From contig NZ_CP050831.1 of NCBI RefSeq assembly GCF_012113595.1, positions 5,394,001 to 5,458,000 of the forward strand: a stretch of 64,000 nucleotides of DNA. Direction: 5' to 3'. Positions 53,313 to 62,039 of this stretch are shown here, one piece after another. The position numbers and the translations under genes are program-made. The notes below the pieces were generated by a model. It did not search any database and was not told the origin of the DNA. It saw only the letters and a list, made by a program, of their open reading frames with translations. This stretch comes from Bacteroides faecium (lineage in GTDB: Bacteria; Bacteroidota; Bacteroidia; Bacteroidales; Bacteroidaceae). The first letter of the stretch is position 1, and each line of letters opens with the position of its first letter.

Positions 53313-53727
53313 AATCTTCTATATTATTATAATATTGTATGTGGTAGAACAATGAATATAAAAAAAGGTTCTTTAGAATATCCGATAAGCAGTATGTCAC
53401 CCAAAATACCTAATCCGCTTGCATATCGTCAAAACTAAAAAGGTATTTTTATTGTTTTTATAGCAAAGATTGAAGGAAAACAGTACAAAAATCCTTCATA
53501 TATTATGAAAGGATATGCAAAATGCATCCATCAAATAACAATTTAAAAGAATATACCCTTATATTATTTCATATTAAAACTTACACATCGCATATAGAAA
53601 GTGATTGAAAGTTTACTAAAAATAAATAGATATTAGATATACTTTTCAATAAAACATAAAGCAAAAAGTCATACCTTTGCATTGTAATAAAACAAAAGGA
53701 TACAACAACCAATAAATATAAGTCAAA
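53313..53727. other. 415-base AT-rich gap before dapF
   Basis: No gene was seen. The gap is AT-rich and contains the dapF -7 box near its right end. No strong palindrome or promoter pointing left was identified. Confidence 0.6.
53672..53679 (+). promoter_or_regulatory. -7 box of the dapF-dapL promoter
   Basis: TACCTTTG matches TAnnTTTG and lies 48 bases before the dapF start. It continues as CTTTGCATTG, a common form in Bacteroides promoters. No clear -33 match is present. Confidence 0.6.
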
Positions 53728-54570
53728 ATGACAAACAAGATTAAGTTCACAAAAATGCATGGAGCGGGAAATGACTACATATATGTAGACACTACCAAAT
53801 ATCCGATAGCAGAGCCTGGAAAGAAAGCAATCGAATGGAGCAAGTTTCATACAGGAATTGGGAGTGACGGACTTATATTGATTGGAAGTTCTGATAAGGC
53901 TGATTTCAGCATGCGTATTTTCAATGCTGACGGTTCGGAAGCGATGATGTGCGGAAACGGTAGCCGTTGCGTAGGCAAATACGTATATGAATACGGCTTG
54001 ACTGATAAAACAGAAATCACACTGGATACGCTGTCGGGAATTAAGATACTTAAACTTCACGTAGAAGGAAAAACAGTAACCGCAGTCACAGTAGATATGG
54101 GCAGTCCGTTGGAAACGGGAGAAGTACATTGGAAAGGGAAATATCCTTTCCGGTCAACTAAAGTATCAATGGGAAATCCTCATTTAGTTACTTTTGTGGA
54201 TGATATAACCCGGATTAACTTACCGGAAATCGGTCCCGAATTAGAGAACTATCCTCTTTTTCCTGACAGAACCAATGTAGAGTTTGCACAAATTGTCGGC
54301 AAAGATACCATACGGATGAGAGTCTGGGAAAGAGGTTCGGGAATTACCCAAGCTTGCGGGACAGGTGCTTGCGCCACAGCAGTAGCCGCCTTCATCAACG
54401 GGCTTGCAGGAAGAAAAAGCAATATAATAATGGATGGCGGCACAGTCCTCATTGAATGGGACGAAGCCTCAGGCCATATATTGATGACAGGACCGGCAAC
54501 CAAAGTTTTCGATGGGGAAATTGTTGAAGAAGTTGAGAATGGAGAGTTGAGAGTTGAGAATGAATACTGA
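53728..54570 (+). CDS. dapF: diaminopimelate epimerase with repeat-derived C-terminal tail
   Basis: The 280-residue enzyme converts LL- to meso-diaminopimelate. It has both catalytic-cysteine loops, MCGNGSRCVG near residue 72 and ACGTGACATA near residue 210, and the N-terminal KMHGAGNDYI. The family normally ends soon after the TGPATKVFDGEI strand. Here 12 or more extra residues (EEVENGELRVENEY) follow, encoded by the GAGAGTTGAGAG-type repeat seen in carA and gltB. It is followed 23 bases later by dapL. Confidence 0.96.
   Translation: MTNKIKFTKMHGAGNDYIYVDTTKYPIAEPGKKAIEWSKFHTGIGSDGLILIGSSDKADFSMRIFNADGSEAMMCGNGSRCVGKYVYEYGLTDKTEITLDTLSGIKILKLHVEGKTVTAVTVDMGSPLETGEVHWKGKYPFRSTKVSMGNPHLVTFVDDITRINLPEIGPELENYPLFPDRTNVEFAQIVGKDTIRMRVWERGSGITQACGTGACATAVAAFINGLAGRKSNIIMDGGTVLIEWDEASGHILMTGPATKVFDGEIVEEVENGELRVENEY
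54529..54564 (+). repeat. GAGAGTTGAG-type repeat forming the dapF 3' end
   Basis: GAAGTTGAGAATG-GAGAGTTGAGAG-TTGAGAATGAA is nearly the same as one arm of the gltB element. Only one arm is present. It supplies the last codons of dapF. Confidence 0.85.
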
Positions 54571-54593
54571 TAGAAACTTAAAACAATAACAAT

Positions 54594-55826
54594 ATGGCAT
54601 TAGTAAATGAACATTTTTTGAAATTACCGGGAAGTTACTTGTTCTCGGATATAGCGAAAAAGGTAAATACTTTCAGGATAACGCATCCCAAACAGGACAT
54701 CATCCGGCTAGGTATCGGTGATGTAACTCAGCCACTTCCAAAAGCATGCATCGAAGCCATGCACAAGGCGGTAGAAGAACTGGCAAGCAAAGACACATTC
54801 CGCGGATATGGCCCTGAACAGGGATATGATTTTTTGATTGAAGCAATTATAAAGAATGATTTCGCCCCACGCGGGATTCACTTTTCCACTTCCGAAATAT
54901 TTGTCAGTGACGGAGCCAAAAGCGATACCGGAAATATAGGTGATATTCTTCGCCATGACAATAGCGTAGGCGTTACAGACCCCATCTATCCGGTATATAT
55001 AGACAGTAATGTCATGTGCGGACGTGCCGGAGTACTGGAAGAGGAAACGGGCAAATGGAGCAATGTCACATATATGCCCTGCACGAGTGAAAACAACTTC
55101 ATTCCTGAAATCCCGGACAAACGGATAGATATTGTTTATCTCTGCTATCCGAACAACCCGACCGGCACAACACTGACCAAACCGGAACTGAAGAAATGGG
55201 TGGACTATGCTTTGGCAAACGACACGTTAATCCTGTTTGATGCCGCATACGAAGCGTATATCCAGGACGAAAACGTCCCCCACTCTATTTACGAAATTAA
55301 AGGGGCGAAGAAATGCGCCATTGAATTCCGTAGCTTCTCAAAGACAGCAGGATTCACCGGAGTACGTTGCGGATACACGGTAGTACCGAAAGAGCTTACT
55401 GCCGCAACGTTGGAAGGCGACCGTATCCCGCTCAACAGATTATGGAACCGCCGCCAATGCACCAAGTTCAACGGCACTTCCTACATCACCCAACGGGCTG
55501 CAGAAGCTGTTTACAGTGCGGAAGGCAAGGCACAGATTAAAGAAACGATTAACTATTATATGACCAACGCAAAAATTATGAAGGAAGGGCTGGAAGCTAC
55601 CGGATTGAAAGTTTACGGTGGAGTGAACGCTCCCTATTTATGGGTGAAAACTCCGAATGGCCTATCCTCATGGCGATTCTTTGAACAGATGTTGTATGAA
55701 GCCAATGTTGTCGGCACTCCCGGTGTGGGCTTCGGACCAAGTGGCGAAGGATATATCCGCCTGACCGCTTTTGGCGAACGCAACGACTGTATTGAAGCTA
55801 TGAGAAGAATAAAAAACTGGCTCTGA
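54594..55826 (+). CDS. dapL: LL-diaminopimelate aminotransferase
   Basis: The 410-residue fold-type I PLP enzyme converts tetrahydrodipicolinate directly to LL-diaminopimelate. Visible motifs are LGIGDVTQPLPKA, YCYPNNPTGTTL, the Asp of ILFDAAYEAYI and the PLP lysine in FRSFSKTAGFTGVRCGY. With dapF immediately upstream it forms a two-gene lysine and peptidoglycan precursor operon. Length is typical of DapL. Confidence 0.96.
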   Translation: MALVNEHFLKLPGSYLFSDIAKKVNTFRITHPKQDIIRLGIGDVTQPLPKACIEAMHKAVEELASKDTFRGYGPEQGYDFLIEAIIKNDFAPRGIHFSTSEIFVSDGAKSDTGNIGDILRHDNSVGVTDPIYPVYIDSNVMCGRAGVLEEETGKWSNVTYMPCTSENNFIPEIPDKRIDIVYLCYPNNPTGTTLTKPELKKWVDYALANDTLILFDAAYEAYIQDENVPHSIYEIKGAKKCAIEFRSFSKTAGFTGVRCGYTVVPKELTAATLEGDRIPLNRLWNRRQCTKFNGTSYITQRAAEAVYSAEGKAQIKETINYYMTNAKIMKEGLEATGLKVYGGVNAPYLWVKTPNGLSSWRFFEQMLYEANVVGTPGVGFGPSGEGYIRLTAFGERNDCIEAMRRIKNWL

Positions 55827-55833
55827 CTGAATG

Positions 55834-55917
55834 AATAATGGATAGCGGGAAATGGAAAGTTCAACATACCCCCATTAACGGACATCATCATTCCTGCATT
55901 ATCAGTTATCCATTATT
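55834..55917. repeat. inverted repeat after dapL
   Basis: AATAATGGATA (55834-55844) is inverted at 55907-55917. Further partial matches (ATGAATAA, TTATTAGTTATC) extend the arms. No U-tract follows. It resembles a small non-coding element, and it begins 7 bases after the dapL stop. Confidence 0.6.
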
Positions 55918-56009
55918 AGTTATCTATAAAAAAACGATAGTATTTCGCGCGCTACTATATACATGGACCGTACATCCACATTTTTCTAACTTTTAAAGGT
56001 AAAAAGACG

Positions 56010-56771
56010 ATGAAAACGACGATTAACAAAAACAAGGGGGTAATAACAGTAGCATTATTACTGTCAGGGCTTGTCCCATCCGCAACGATGGCACAAGATA
56101 AACTAGAAGCTTCCGTGGGAGCTGACTTGGTAAGCGGTTACATCTGGCGTGGGCAGGATTTAGGCGGAATCAGTATCCAGCCTTCACTGGGGATTGCTTA
56201 CAAAGGTTTCTCACTCGGAGCATGGGGTTCTGTAGGATTCGAATCGGCAGACACGAAAGAGTTCGATTTGACTATCGGTTACTCGATTGGTGGTTTTAGC
56301 GTTTCGGTAACAGATTATTGGTTTAATACCCAGGTCGCGACAGGTGTGGACGATGACGGAGAAACGGTTTATTCAACCAACAAGTATTTTAAATATGGAG
56401 CCCATTCTACGGCTCATGTGTTTGAGGCACAAGTTGGATATGATTTCGGTCTGCTGGCCGTCAACTGGTACACGAACTTTGCAGGTGCCGACGGCGTGAA
56501 AGAAAATGGCAAAAGGGCTTATTCTTCCTATCTCGCACTTAGCGCACCATTCAAATTGGGTGGTCTTGACTGGACAGTAGATTTAGGCATGGTACCTTGG
56601 GAAACAACTTTCTACAATGGCTATACAAGCGGTTTCTGTGTATCGGACGTCAGCCTCGGAGCTTCCAAGGACATCAAGATTACCGATTCCTTCTCCGTCC
56701 CGGTATTCGCCAAGGTATCAGTCAATCCACGCACGGAAGGAGCTTATTTCACATTCGGACTAAGTTTTTAA
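56010..56771 (+). CDS. outer membrane beta-barrel protein linked to ammonium genes
   Basis: The 253-residue protein has a signal peptide ending near TMAQ. A barrel of alternating aromatic strands follows (VSGYIWRGQDLGGISIQPSLGIAYKGFSLGAWGSVGF) and ends in the outer-membrane signal FTFGLSF. It resembles TorF-type putative porins. It precedes glnK, amtB and glnN on the same strand, so it may help ammonium or another nitrogen compound cross the outer membrane. That function is inferred from position only. Confidence 0.75.
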   Translation: MKTTINKNKGVITVALLLSGLVPSATMAQDKLEASVGADLVSGYIWRGQDLGGISIQPSLGIAYKGFSLGAWGSVGFESADTKEFDLTIGYSIGGFSVSVTDYWFNTQVATGVDDDGETVYSTNKYFKYGAHSTAHVFEAQVGYDFGLLAVNWYTNFAGADGVKENGKRAYSSYLALSAPFKLGGLDWTVDLGMVPWETTFYNGYTSGFCVSDVSLGASKDIKITDSFSVPVFAKVSVNPRTEGAYFTFGLSF

Positions 56772-56918
56772 GAGAGAGAATTTAGAATATCAAAAGAGTG
56801 TATAGGGTCAAGGTAGTTAGAGTTTAGATTTTATCGGTTTGTTGTATGGTAACCTGCTATGGCTGCCACTGCCCTATACCTCTTTCTTTTACTGGTCAAC
56901 ACTAATAATTTAAGGTAT

Positions 56919-57275
56919 ATGAAAAAGATTGAAGCTATTATCCGTAAAACCAAATTCGAGGACGTGAAAGACGCCCTTCTCGAAGCGGACATCGAATGGT
57001 TCTCTTACTATGACGTAAGGGGTATTGGAAAAGCGCGCCAGGGACGTATCTATCGTGGCGTAGTCTATGACACCAGCACCATCGAACGAATACTTATCTC
57101 TATTGTCGTACGCGACAAGAATACAGAAAAAACGGTACAAGCCATCATCAAGGCTGCACAAACCGGAGAAATCGGTGACGGACGTATCTTCGTCATCCCC
57201 ATCGAGGATGCCATCCGCATCCGCACTGCCGAACGCGGCGACATAGCGCTCTACAACGCCGAACAAGAACGCTAG
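56919..57275 (+). CDS. glnK: P-II family nitrogen regulatory protein
   Basis: The 118-residue protein begins MKKIEAIIRKTKFEDVKDAL, the standard P-II start. An in-frame Met 20 codons earlier lies in sequence unlike the family and was not used. The T-loop carries the RGVVY form of the RGxxY modification site. The B-loop region reads GEIGDGRIFVIPIEDAIRIRT and the C-terminus TAERGDIAL. It senses 2-oxoglutarate and ATP and gates the Amt transporter encoded next, 102 bases downstream. Confidence 0.93.
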   Translation: MKKIEAIIRKTKFEDVKDALLEADIEWFSYYDVRGIGKARQGRIYRGVVYDTSTIERILISIVVRDKNTEKTVQAIIKAAQTGEIGDGRIFVIPIEDAIRIRTAERGDIALYNAEQER

Positions 57276-57281
57276 CGGCAG

Positions 57282-57314
57282 CGGCAAGGTATCGCTCCCA
57301 GGTTTCCTTGCGGA
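57282..57314 (+). promoter_or_regulatory. 33-nt structured motif between glnK and amtB
   Basis: The motif starts 6 bases after the glnK stop and matches 27 of 33 positions without gaps to 39910-39942 in the gltB-gltD gap. CGGCAAGG (57282-57289) can also pair with CCTTGCGG (57306-57313) at seven of eight positions, an alternative to the short upstream hairpin. Function unknown. Confidence 0.6.
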
Positions 57315-57377
57315 TTATAACGTTTATAAAGAGGTTTACAACATCACTAATAATAGGTATAAAATAAGATAATTATT

Positions 57378-58814
57378 ATGGATACAAAATATAAAGGCCA
57401 TGGCTTCATAAAGCTGTGGATAGCCACTACTATGTTCATGTTATGCTGTTTTGCTACAGGTGCACTAGCACAGGATACAGTTATTGCCGATACAGCAACA
57501 GTTACAGAGACAATAACTGAACTTTCAGCACTCCCAACCGAATCTACGGCAGAAGCCCCGGATACTATCGGCGAACTGGCTTTAGGATTAAATACGGTTT
57601 GGATGCTACTTGCAGCAATGCTCGTGTTCTTCATGCAGCCGGGATTTGCCCTGGTAGAAGCCGGTTTCACCAGAGTGAAGAATACTGCCAACATTTTGAT
57701 GAAGAACTTTGTAGACTTCATGTTCGGTTCTTTGCTTTACTGGTTCATCGGTTTCGGACTGATGTTCGGTGCAGGCGGATTCATCGGAATGCCCCACTTC
57801 TTCGACCTGTCTTTCATGGATAACGGGCTGCCCAAAGAAGGATTCCTTGTTTTCCAAACCGTATTCTGCGCCACTGCCGCTACCATCGTATCAGGAGCAA
57901 TGGCAGAACGTACGAAATTCTCTATGTATCTGGTTTATACAATCTTTATCAGTGTGCTGATTTACCCGATTTCCGGTCATTGGACTTGGGGCGGCGGTTG
58001 GCTGATGAATGGTGAAGCAGGTTCTTTTATGATGAACCTTTTCGGAACGACCTTCCATGATTTTGCAGGTTCCACTGTTGTTCACTCGGTAGGTGGATGG
58101 CTTGCCCTCGTAGGTGCCGCCATTCTAGGCCCACGTATCGGCAAATATGGAAAAGACGGTAAATCCAGAGCTATTCCGGGACATAACCTGACTGTTGCTG
58201 CACTAGGTGTATTTATCCTTTGGTTCGGATGGTTCGGGTTCAACCCCGGTTCCCAGTTGGCAGCAAGTACCGAAGCAGATGCAAACGCAATCTCACATGT
58301 ATTCCTGACAACTAATCTTGCAGCTTGTGCCGGTGGTTTCTTCGCCCTGGTAATCAGTTGGATGAAGTACGGAAAGCCCTCTTTATCATTGACACTGAAT
58401 GGTGTATTGGCAGGCTTGGTAGGTATCACCGCAGGATGCGATGCCGTATCTCCCGCAGGAGCCGTATTGATTGGTGCTATCTGTGGCGTTGTGATGATAT
58501 TCTCGGTAGACTTTATTGATAAAGTCCTGAAAATCGACGACCCGGTAGGTGCTTCTTCCGTGCATGGTGTTTGCGGTTTCTTAGGAACCATTCTTACAGG
58601 TTTGTTTTCCACCAGCGAAGGTCTGTTCTATGGATACGGTTTCGGATTCCTCGGAGCACAAATTTTCGGAGCACTTGTAGTCGGAGCTTGGGCGGCAGGT
58701 ATGGGATTCATCATCTTCAAGGCTCTTGATAAAATTCACGGTCTGCGCGTTCCGGCACGTGTCGAGGAAGAAGGACTCGATATTTACGAACATGGAGAAT
58801 CCGCTTACAACTAA
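57378..58814 (+). CDS. amtB: ammonium transporter
   Basis: The 478-residue protein has a signal-like N-terminus (to about residue 32, ALAQDT). A roughly 30-residue Thr/Ala/Glu-rich periplasmic stretch follows, then eleven membrane segments of the Amt family. The pore twin histidines lie in HDFAGSTVVHSVGGW and SSVHGVCGFLGTI. The coupling to glnK upstream and glnN downstream is the standard nitrogen-limitation arrangement. The N-terminal extension is longer than in E. coli AmtB. Confidence 0.95.
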   Translation: MDTKYKGHGFIKLWIATTMFMLCCFATGALAQDTVIADTATVTETITELSALPTESTAEAPDTIGELALGLNTVWMLLAAMLVFFMQPGFALVEAGFTRVKNTANILMKNFVDFMFGSLLYWFIGFGLMFGAGGFIGMPHFFDLSFMDNGLPKEGFLVFQTVFCATAATIVSGAMAERTKFSMYLVYTIFISVLIYPISGHWTWGGGWLMNGEAGSFMMNLFGTTFHDFAGSTVVHSVGGWLALVGAAILGPRIGKYGKDGKSRAIPGHNLTVAALGVFILWFGWFGFNPGSQLAASTEADANAISHVFLTTNLAACAGGFFALVISWMKYGKPSLSLTLNGVLAGLVGITAGCDAVSPAGAVLIGAICGVVMIFSVDFIDKVLKIDDPVGASSVHGVCGFLGTILTGLFSTSEGLFYGYGFGFLGAQIFGALVVGAWAAGMGFIIFKALDKIHGLRVPARVEEEGLDIYEHGESAYN

Positions 58815-58817
58815 AAA

Positions 58818-58901
58818 CGTCTGCTTATAAACTAATAAAACAGACGATATAGATTTAAAAACAGATTTCTATCCCGGGCGGGTTTGACCGCCTTCCCGGG
58901 A
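58818..58901 (+). promoter_or_regulatory. two hairpins in the amtB-glnN gap
   Basis: CGTCTG/CAGACG close a loop at 58818-58846. A GC-rich palindrome follows at 58872-58901 (CCCGGG-CGG ... CCG-CC-TT-CCCGGG). Neither has a T-run, so they may act as processing, stability or attenuation elements ahead of glnN rather than a full terminator. Confidence 0.55.
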
Positions 58902-58960
58902 ACTATACAGAGAAAGATTATTTGCTCTAACATATTTAACAACAAATCAAATTAGGTATT

Positions 58961-61150
58961 ATGTCAAAACTAAGATTCAGAGTAGTAGAAACTGCTTTCA
59001 AGAAGAAAGCGGTTGAGGTAGCAACCCCTGTTGAACGTCCGTCGGAGTATTTCGCCAAGTACGTATTCAACAAGGAAAAGATGTTTAAGTACCTTCCCAG
59101 CAAGGTATATAATGCATTGATTGACGCTATTGACAATGGTGCTCCGCTAGACCGCAGCATTGCCGACGAAGTGGCTGCCGGCATGAAGAAATGGGCTACT
59201 GAAATGGGAGTCACCCATTACACCCACTGGTTTGCACCGCTGACAGAAGGTACGGCAGAAAAGCACGATGCTTTCGTAGAGCATGACGGCAAAGGCGGCA
59301 TGATGGAAGAATTCACAGGCAAACTGCTTGTACAGCAGGAACCGGATGCTTCCTCTTTCCCGAACGGTGGTATCCGCAATACGTTCGAAGCCCGCGGATA
59401 CAGTGCCTGGGACCCTTCATCTCCTGCATTTATCGTAGACGACACTCTTTGTATCCCGACCGTATTTATCGCATATACCGGCGAAGCCCTCGACTACAAA
59501 GCTCCGTTATTGAAAGCACTTCGCGCCGTAGATAAGGCAGCCGTAGACGTTTGTCACTATTTCAACCCGGAAGTGAAGAAGGTAGTTGCCTATTTGGGCT
59601 GGGAACAGGAATATTTCTTAGTGGACGAAGGTTTATATGCCGCACGCCCGGACTTGTTAATGACAGGCCGTACATTAATGGGACACGACAGCGCCAAGAA
59701 CCAGCAGTTGGAAGACCATTATTTCGGTGCTATCCCTACCCGTGTAGCAGCATTTATGAAAGACCTCGAAATTGAAGCCCTGAAATTGGGTATCCCAGTA
59801 AAGACCCGTCACAACGAGGTTGCACCCAACCAGTTTGAACTGGCTCCTATCTTCGAAGAATGTAACTTAGCCAATGACCATAACTTATTGATTATGTCGT
59901 TGATGCGCAAAGTAAGCCGTCGTCATGGTTTCCGCGTATTGCTTCATGAAAAACCGTTCAAAGGCGTCAACGGTTCCGGCAAGCACAATAACTGGTCATT
60001 GGGAACTGACACAGGTATCTTATTAATGGGACCGGGCAAGACTCCTGAAGACAACCTGCGTTTCGTTACGTTCGTTGTAAATACATTGATGGCAGTTTAT
60101 CATCATAACGGATTACTGAAAGCATCCATCTCCAGTGCCACCAACGCCCACCGTCTGGGAGCGAATGAAGCGCCGCCGGCAATCATTTCGTCTTTCCTGG
60201 GCAAGCAGTTATCTCAAGTATTAGACCATATAGAAAACAGTACAAAGGATGACTTAATCAGCCTCAGCGGCAAGCAAGGCATGAAACTGGATATTCCGCA
60301 GATACCCGAATTGCTGATTGACAATACCGACCGTAACCGCACCTCTCCTTTCGCCTTCACCGGCAACCGTTTCGAGTTCCGTGCCGTAGGTTCCGAAGCA
60401 AACTGTGCTTCCGCCATGATTGCATTGAACTCTGCGGTAGCCAACCAGTTGACGAAATTCAAGAAAGACGTAGATGCTTTGATTGAAAAAGGAGAGCCGA
60501 AGATTTCTGCCATCCTCGAAATTATCCGCAGCTACATCAAAGAGTGCAAAGCCATCCACTTTGACGGCAACGGTTACAGTGACGAGTGGAAAGAAGAAGC
60601 TGCCCGCCGCGGTCTGGATTGTGAAACGAGTGTTCCTGTCATCTTCGACAACTATCTGAAACCGGAAACAATTGCCATGTTCGAAGCTACCGGTGTAATG
60701 ACAAAGAAAGAACTGGAAGCCCGTAACGAAGTGAAATGGGAAACTTACACGAAGAAAATCCAGATTGAAGCCCGTGTATTGGGTGACCTGGCAATGAACC
60801 ATATCATCCCGGTAGCAACCCAGTATCAAACGGATTTGATTAATAACGTCTATAAGATGCAATCCCTGTTCCCGGCAGAAAAGGCAGCCAAGCTATCTGC
60901 CAAGAACCTGGAACTTATCGAAGAGATTGCCGACCGTACAGCCTTCATCAAAGAGCATGTAGACGCAATGGTGGAAGCCCGTAAAGTGGCGAACAAGATT
61001 GAAAGCGAACGTGAGAAAGCCATTGCCTACCATGACACAATTACTCCGGCACTGGAAGAAATCCGTTACCATATCGACAAGTTGGAACTCATTGTCGACA
61101 ATCAAATGTGGACGCTTCCGAAATACAGGGAACTATTATTCGTAAGATAA
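58961..61150 (+). CDS. glnN: glutamine synthetase type III
   Basis: The 729-residue enzyme is of the long GSIII class found in Bacteroides. It has THWFAPLTEGTAEKHD, GGIRNTFEARGYSAWDPSSP, the metal-binding GWEQEYFLVD, the KTRHNEVAPNQFELAPIFEECN block, GSGKHNNWSLGTD, and a long C-terminal helical region. It makes glutamine from glutamate and ammonium. The product feeds GltB, AsnB, GlmS, the PurF-like enzyme and CarA encoded elsewhere in this window. Confidence 0.96.
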   Translation: MSKLRFRVVETAFKKKAVEVATPVERPSEYFAKYVFNKEKMFKYLPSKVYNALIDAIDNGAPLDRSIADEVAAGMKKWATEMGVTHYTHWFAPLTEGTAEKHDAFVEHDGKGGMMEEFTGKLLVQQEPDASSFPNGGIRNTFEARGYSAWDPSSPAFIVDDTLCIPTVFIAYTGEALDYKAPLLKALRAVDKAAVDVCHYFNPEVKKVVAYLGWEQEYFLVDEGLYAARPDLLMTGRTLMGHDSAKNQQLEDHYFGAIPTRVAAFMKDLEIEALKLGIPVKTRHNEVAPNQFELAPIFEECNLANDHNLLIMSLMRKVSRRHGFRVLLHEKPFKGVNGSGKHNNWSLGTDTGILLMGPGKTPEDNLRFVTFVVNTLMAVYHHNGLLKASISSATNAHRLGANEAPPAIISSFLGKQLSQVLDHIENSTKDDLISLSGKQGMKLDIPQIPELLIDNTDRNRTSPFAFTGNRFEFRAVGSEANCASAMIALNSAVANQLTKFKKDVDALIEKGEPKISAILEIIRSYIKECKAIHFDGNGYSDEWKEEAARRGLDCETSVPVIFDNYLKPETIAMFEATGVMTKKELEARNEVKWETYTKKIQIEARVLGDLAMNHIIPVATQYQTDLINNVYKMQSLFPAEKAAKLSAKNLELIEEIADRTAFIKEHVDAMVEARKVANKIESEREKAIAYHDTITPALEEIRYHIDKLELIVDNQMWTLPKYRELLFVR

Positions 61151-61160
61151 AAAAAGAAAA

Positions 61161-61190
61161 ATGCCCGATGAGAAAGACTTCATCGGGCAT
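61161..61190 (-). terminator. terminator between glnN and the ECF sigma gene
   Basis: ATGCCCGATG (61161-61170) is perfectly inverted at 61181-61190. On the minus strand the stem is followed by TTTTCTTTTTTT, a strong termination run for leftward transcription. Rightward it lacks a T-run. Confidence 0.8.
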
Positions 61191-61276
61191 GGAATAGAGA
61201 TTATCTATTTCTTTTGTTGGTTGTTTTAAGTTTGCAGTGGAGGGGTGCCGTGAGGCAGTCCTCTTCTTTTTATACC

Positions 61277-61837
61277 CTATACACTCAAGAAGATAATCAA
61301 CAGGCGTATATTCTCTCTTAAGAAACGCAGAGTGATAGTCATATTCTTTTCCACCGTCTTTTCTGAAATAGCAAGTTTCTCTGCGATTTCACGGTTGGTA
61401 CACCCTTCCTTACGGCTCAATCGGAATATTTCCTGTTGGCGGGGAGAAAGCTCCTTCAACAACTGTTCTATGTATTCTCCCAATTCATGTGCCTCTATCT
61501 CCTCTTGAATCCCATACCAATCATTTTCATTTTCAGTGATAGTATCCAAAACCGTCAGCTTATAAGCATTCTCATTAAAGCTTTTCCGCATATGGCTAAA
61601 GATAAGATTGCGGGTGGCTATAAAAAGAAATCCCTCAAAACTTTCATTTTCTTTTAAAGATTCACGATAATTCCACAGTTTCAGAAATACCTGCTGCACG
61701 ATGTCTTCCACATCGGCATCCGAAGTTATATAGAGACGAGAAAAATTACATACCTTTCCCCAATACCTATTATATACTATAGAAAACGCATTATCATCTC
61801 CTTTTTTCAGTAAAGATATCAAATCTGAATCTGTCAT
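61277..61837 (-). CDS. ECF-type RNA polymerase sigma factor
   Basis: The 186-residue protein has region 2 (about 10-80, YNRYWGKVCNFSRLYITSDADVEDIVQQVFLKLW) and region 4 (about 115-175, LSPRQQEIFRLSRKEGCTNREIAEKLAISEKTVEKN). It is of the Bacteroidetes SigK-like group that pairs with FecR. The divergent gene at 62040 encodes that FecR and the next a SusC-type receptor, so the target is probably this outer-membrane system. Confidence 0.93.
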   Translation of the reverse strand: MTDSDLISLLKKGDDNAFSIVYNRYWGKVCNFSRLYITSDADVEDIVQQVFLKLWNYRESLKENESFEGFLFIATRNLIFSHMRKSFNENAYKLTVLDTITENENDWYGIQEEIEAHELGEYIEQLLKELSPRQQEIFRLSRKEGCTNREIAEKLAISEKTVEKNMTITLRFLRENIRLLIIFLSV

Positions 61838-61857
61838 AAATAAGTTCGTTTATGATG

Positions 61858-61865
61858 CAAATATA
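61858..61865 (-). promoter_or_regulatory. -7 box of the ECF sigma gene
   Basis: The minus strand reads TATATTTG, 20 bases before the start codon. A TTG-like element lies 17 bases upstream, slightly short of the usual spacing. Confidence 0.5.
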
Positions 61866-62039
61866 GCACTAAAATCAAATAGCAATACTAATTTATTGAA
61901 ATATTATATCCACAACTTATTCTTATTAATACCGAAATCCTACAAAAAAACACCTCAAACAGAAAAAAAACTTTTTTTCGGGAGGGTCAAGTTCAAGTTG
62001 CGAGTATTTAATACAGAAAGGCATAAAAAAGAATGAGTA

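Noticed and set aside
56859..56918. Longer N-terminus for glnK
   Set aside because: P-II proteins begin at MKKIEAII. The 20 preceding residues are unlike the family.
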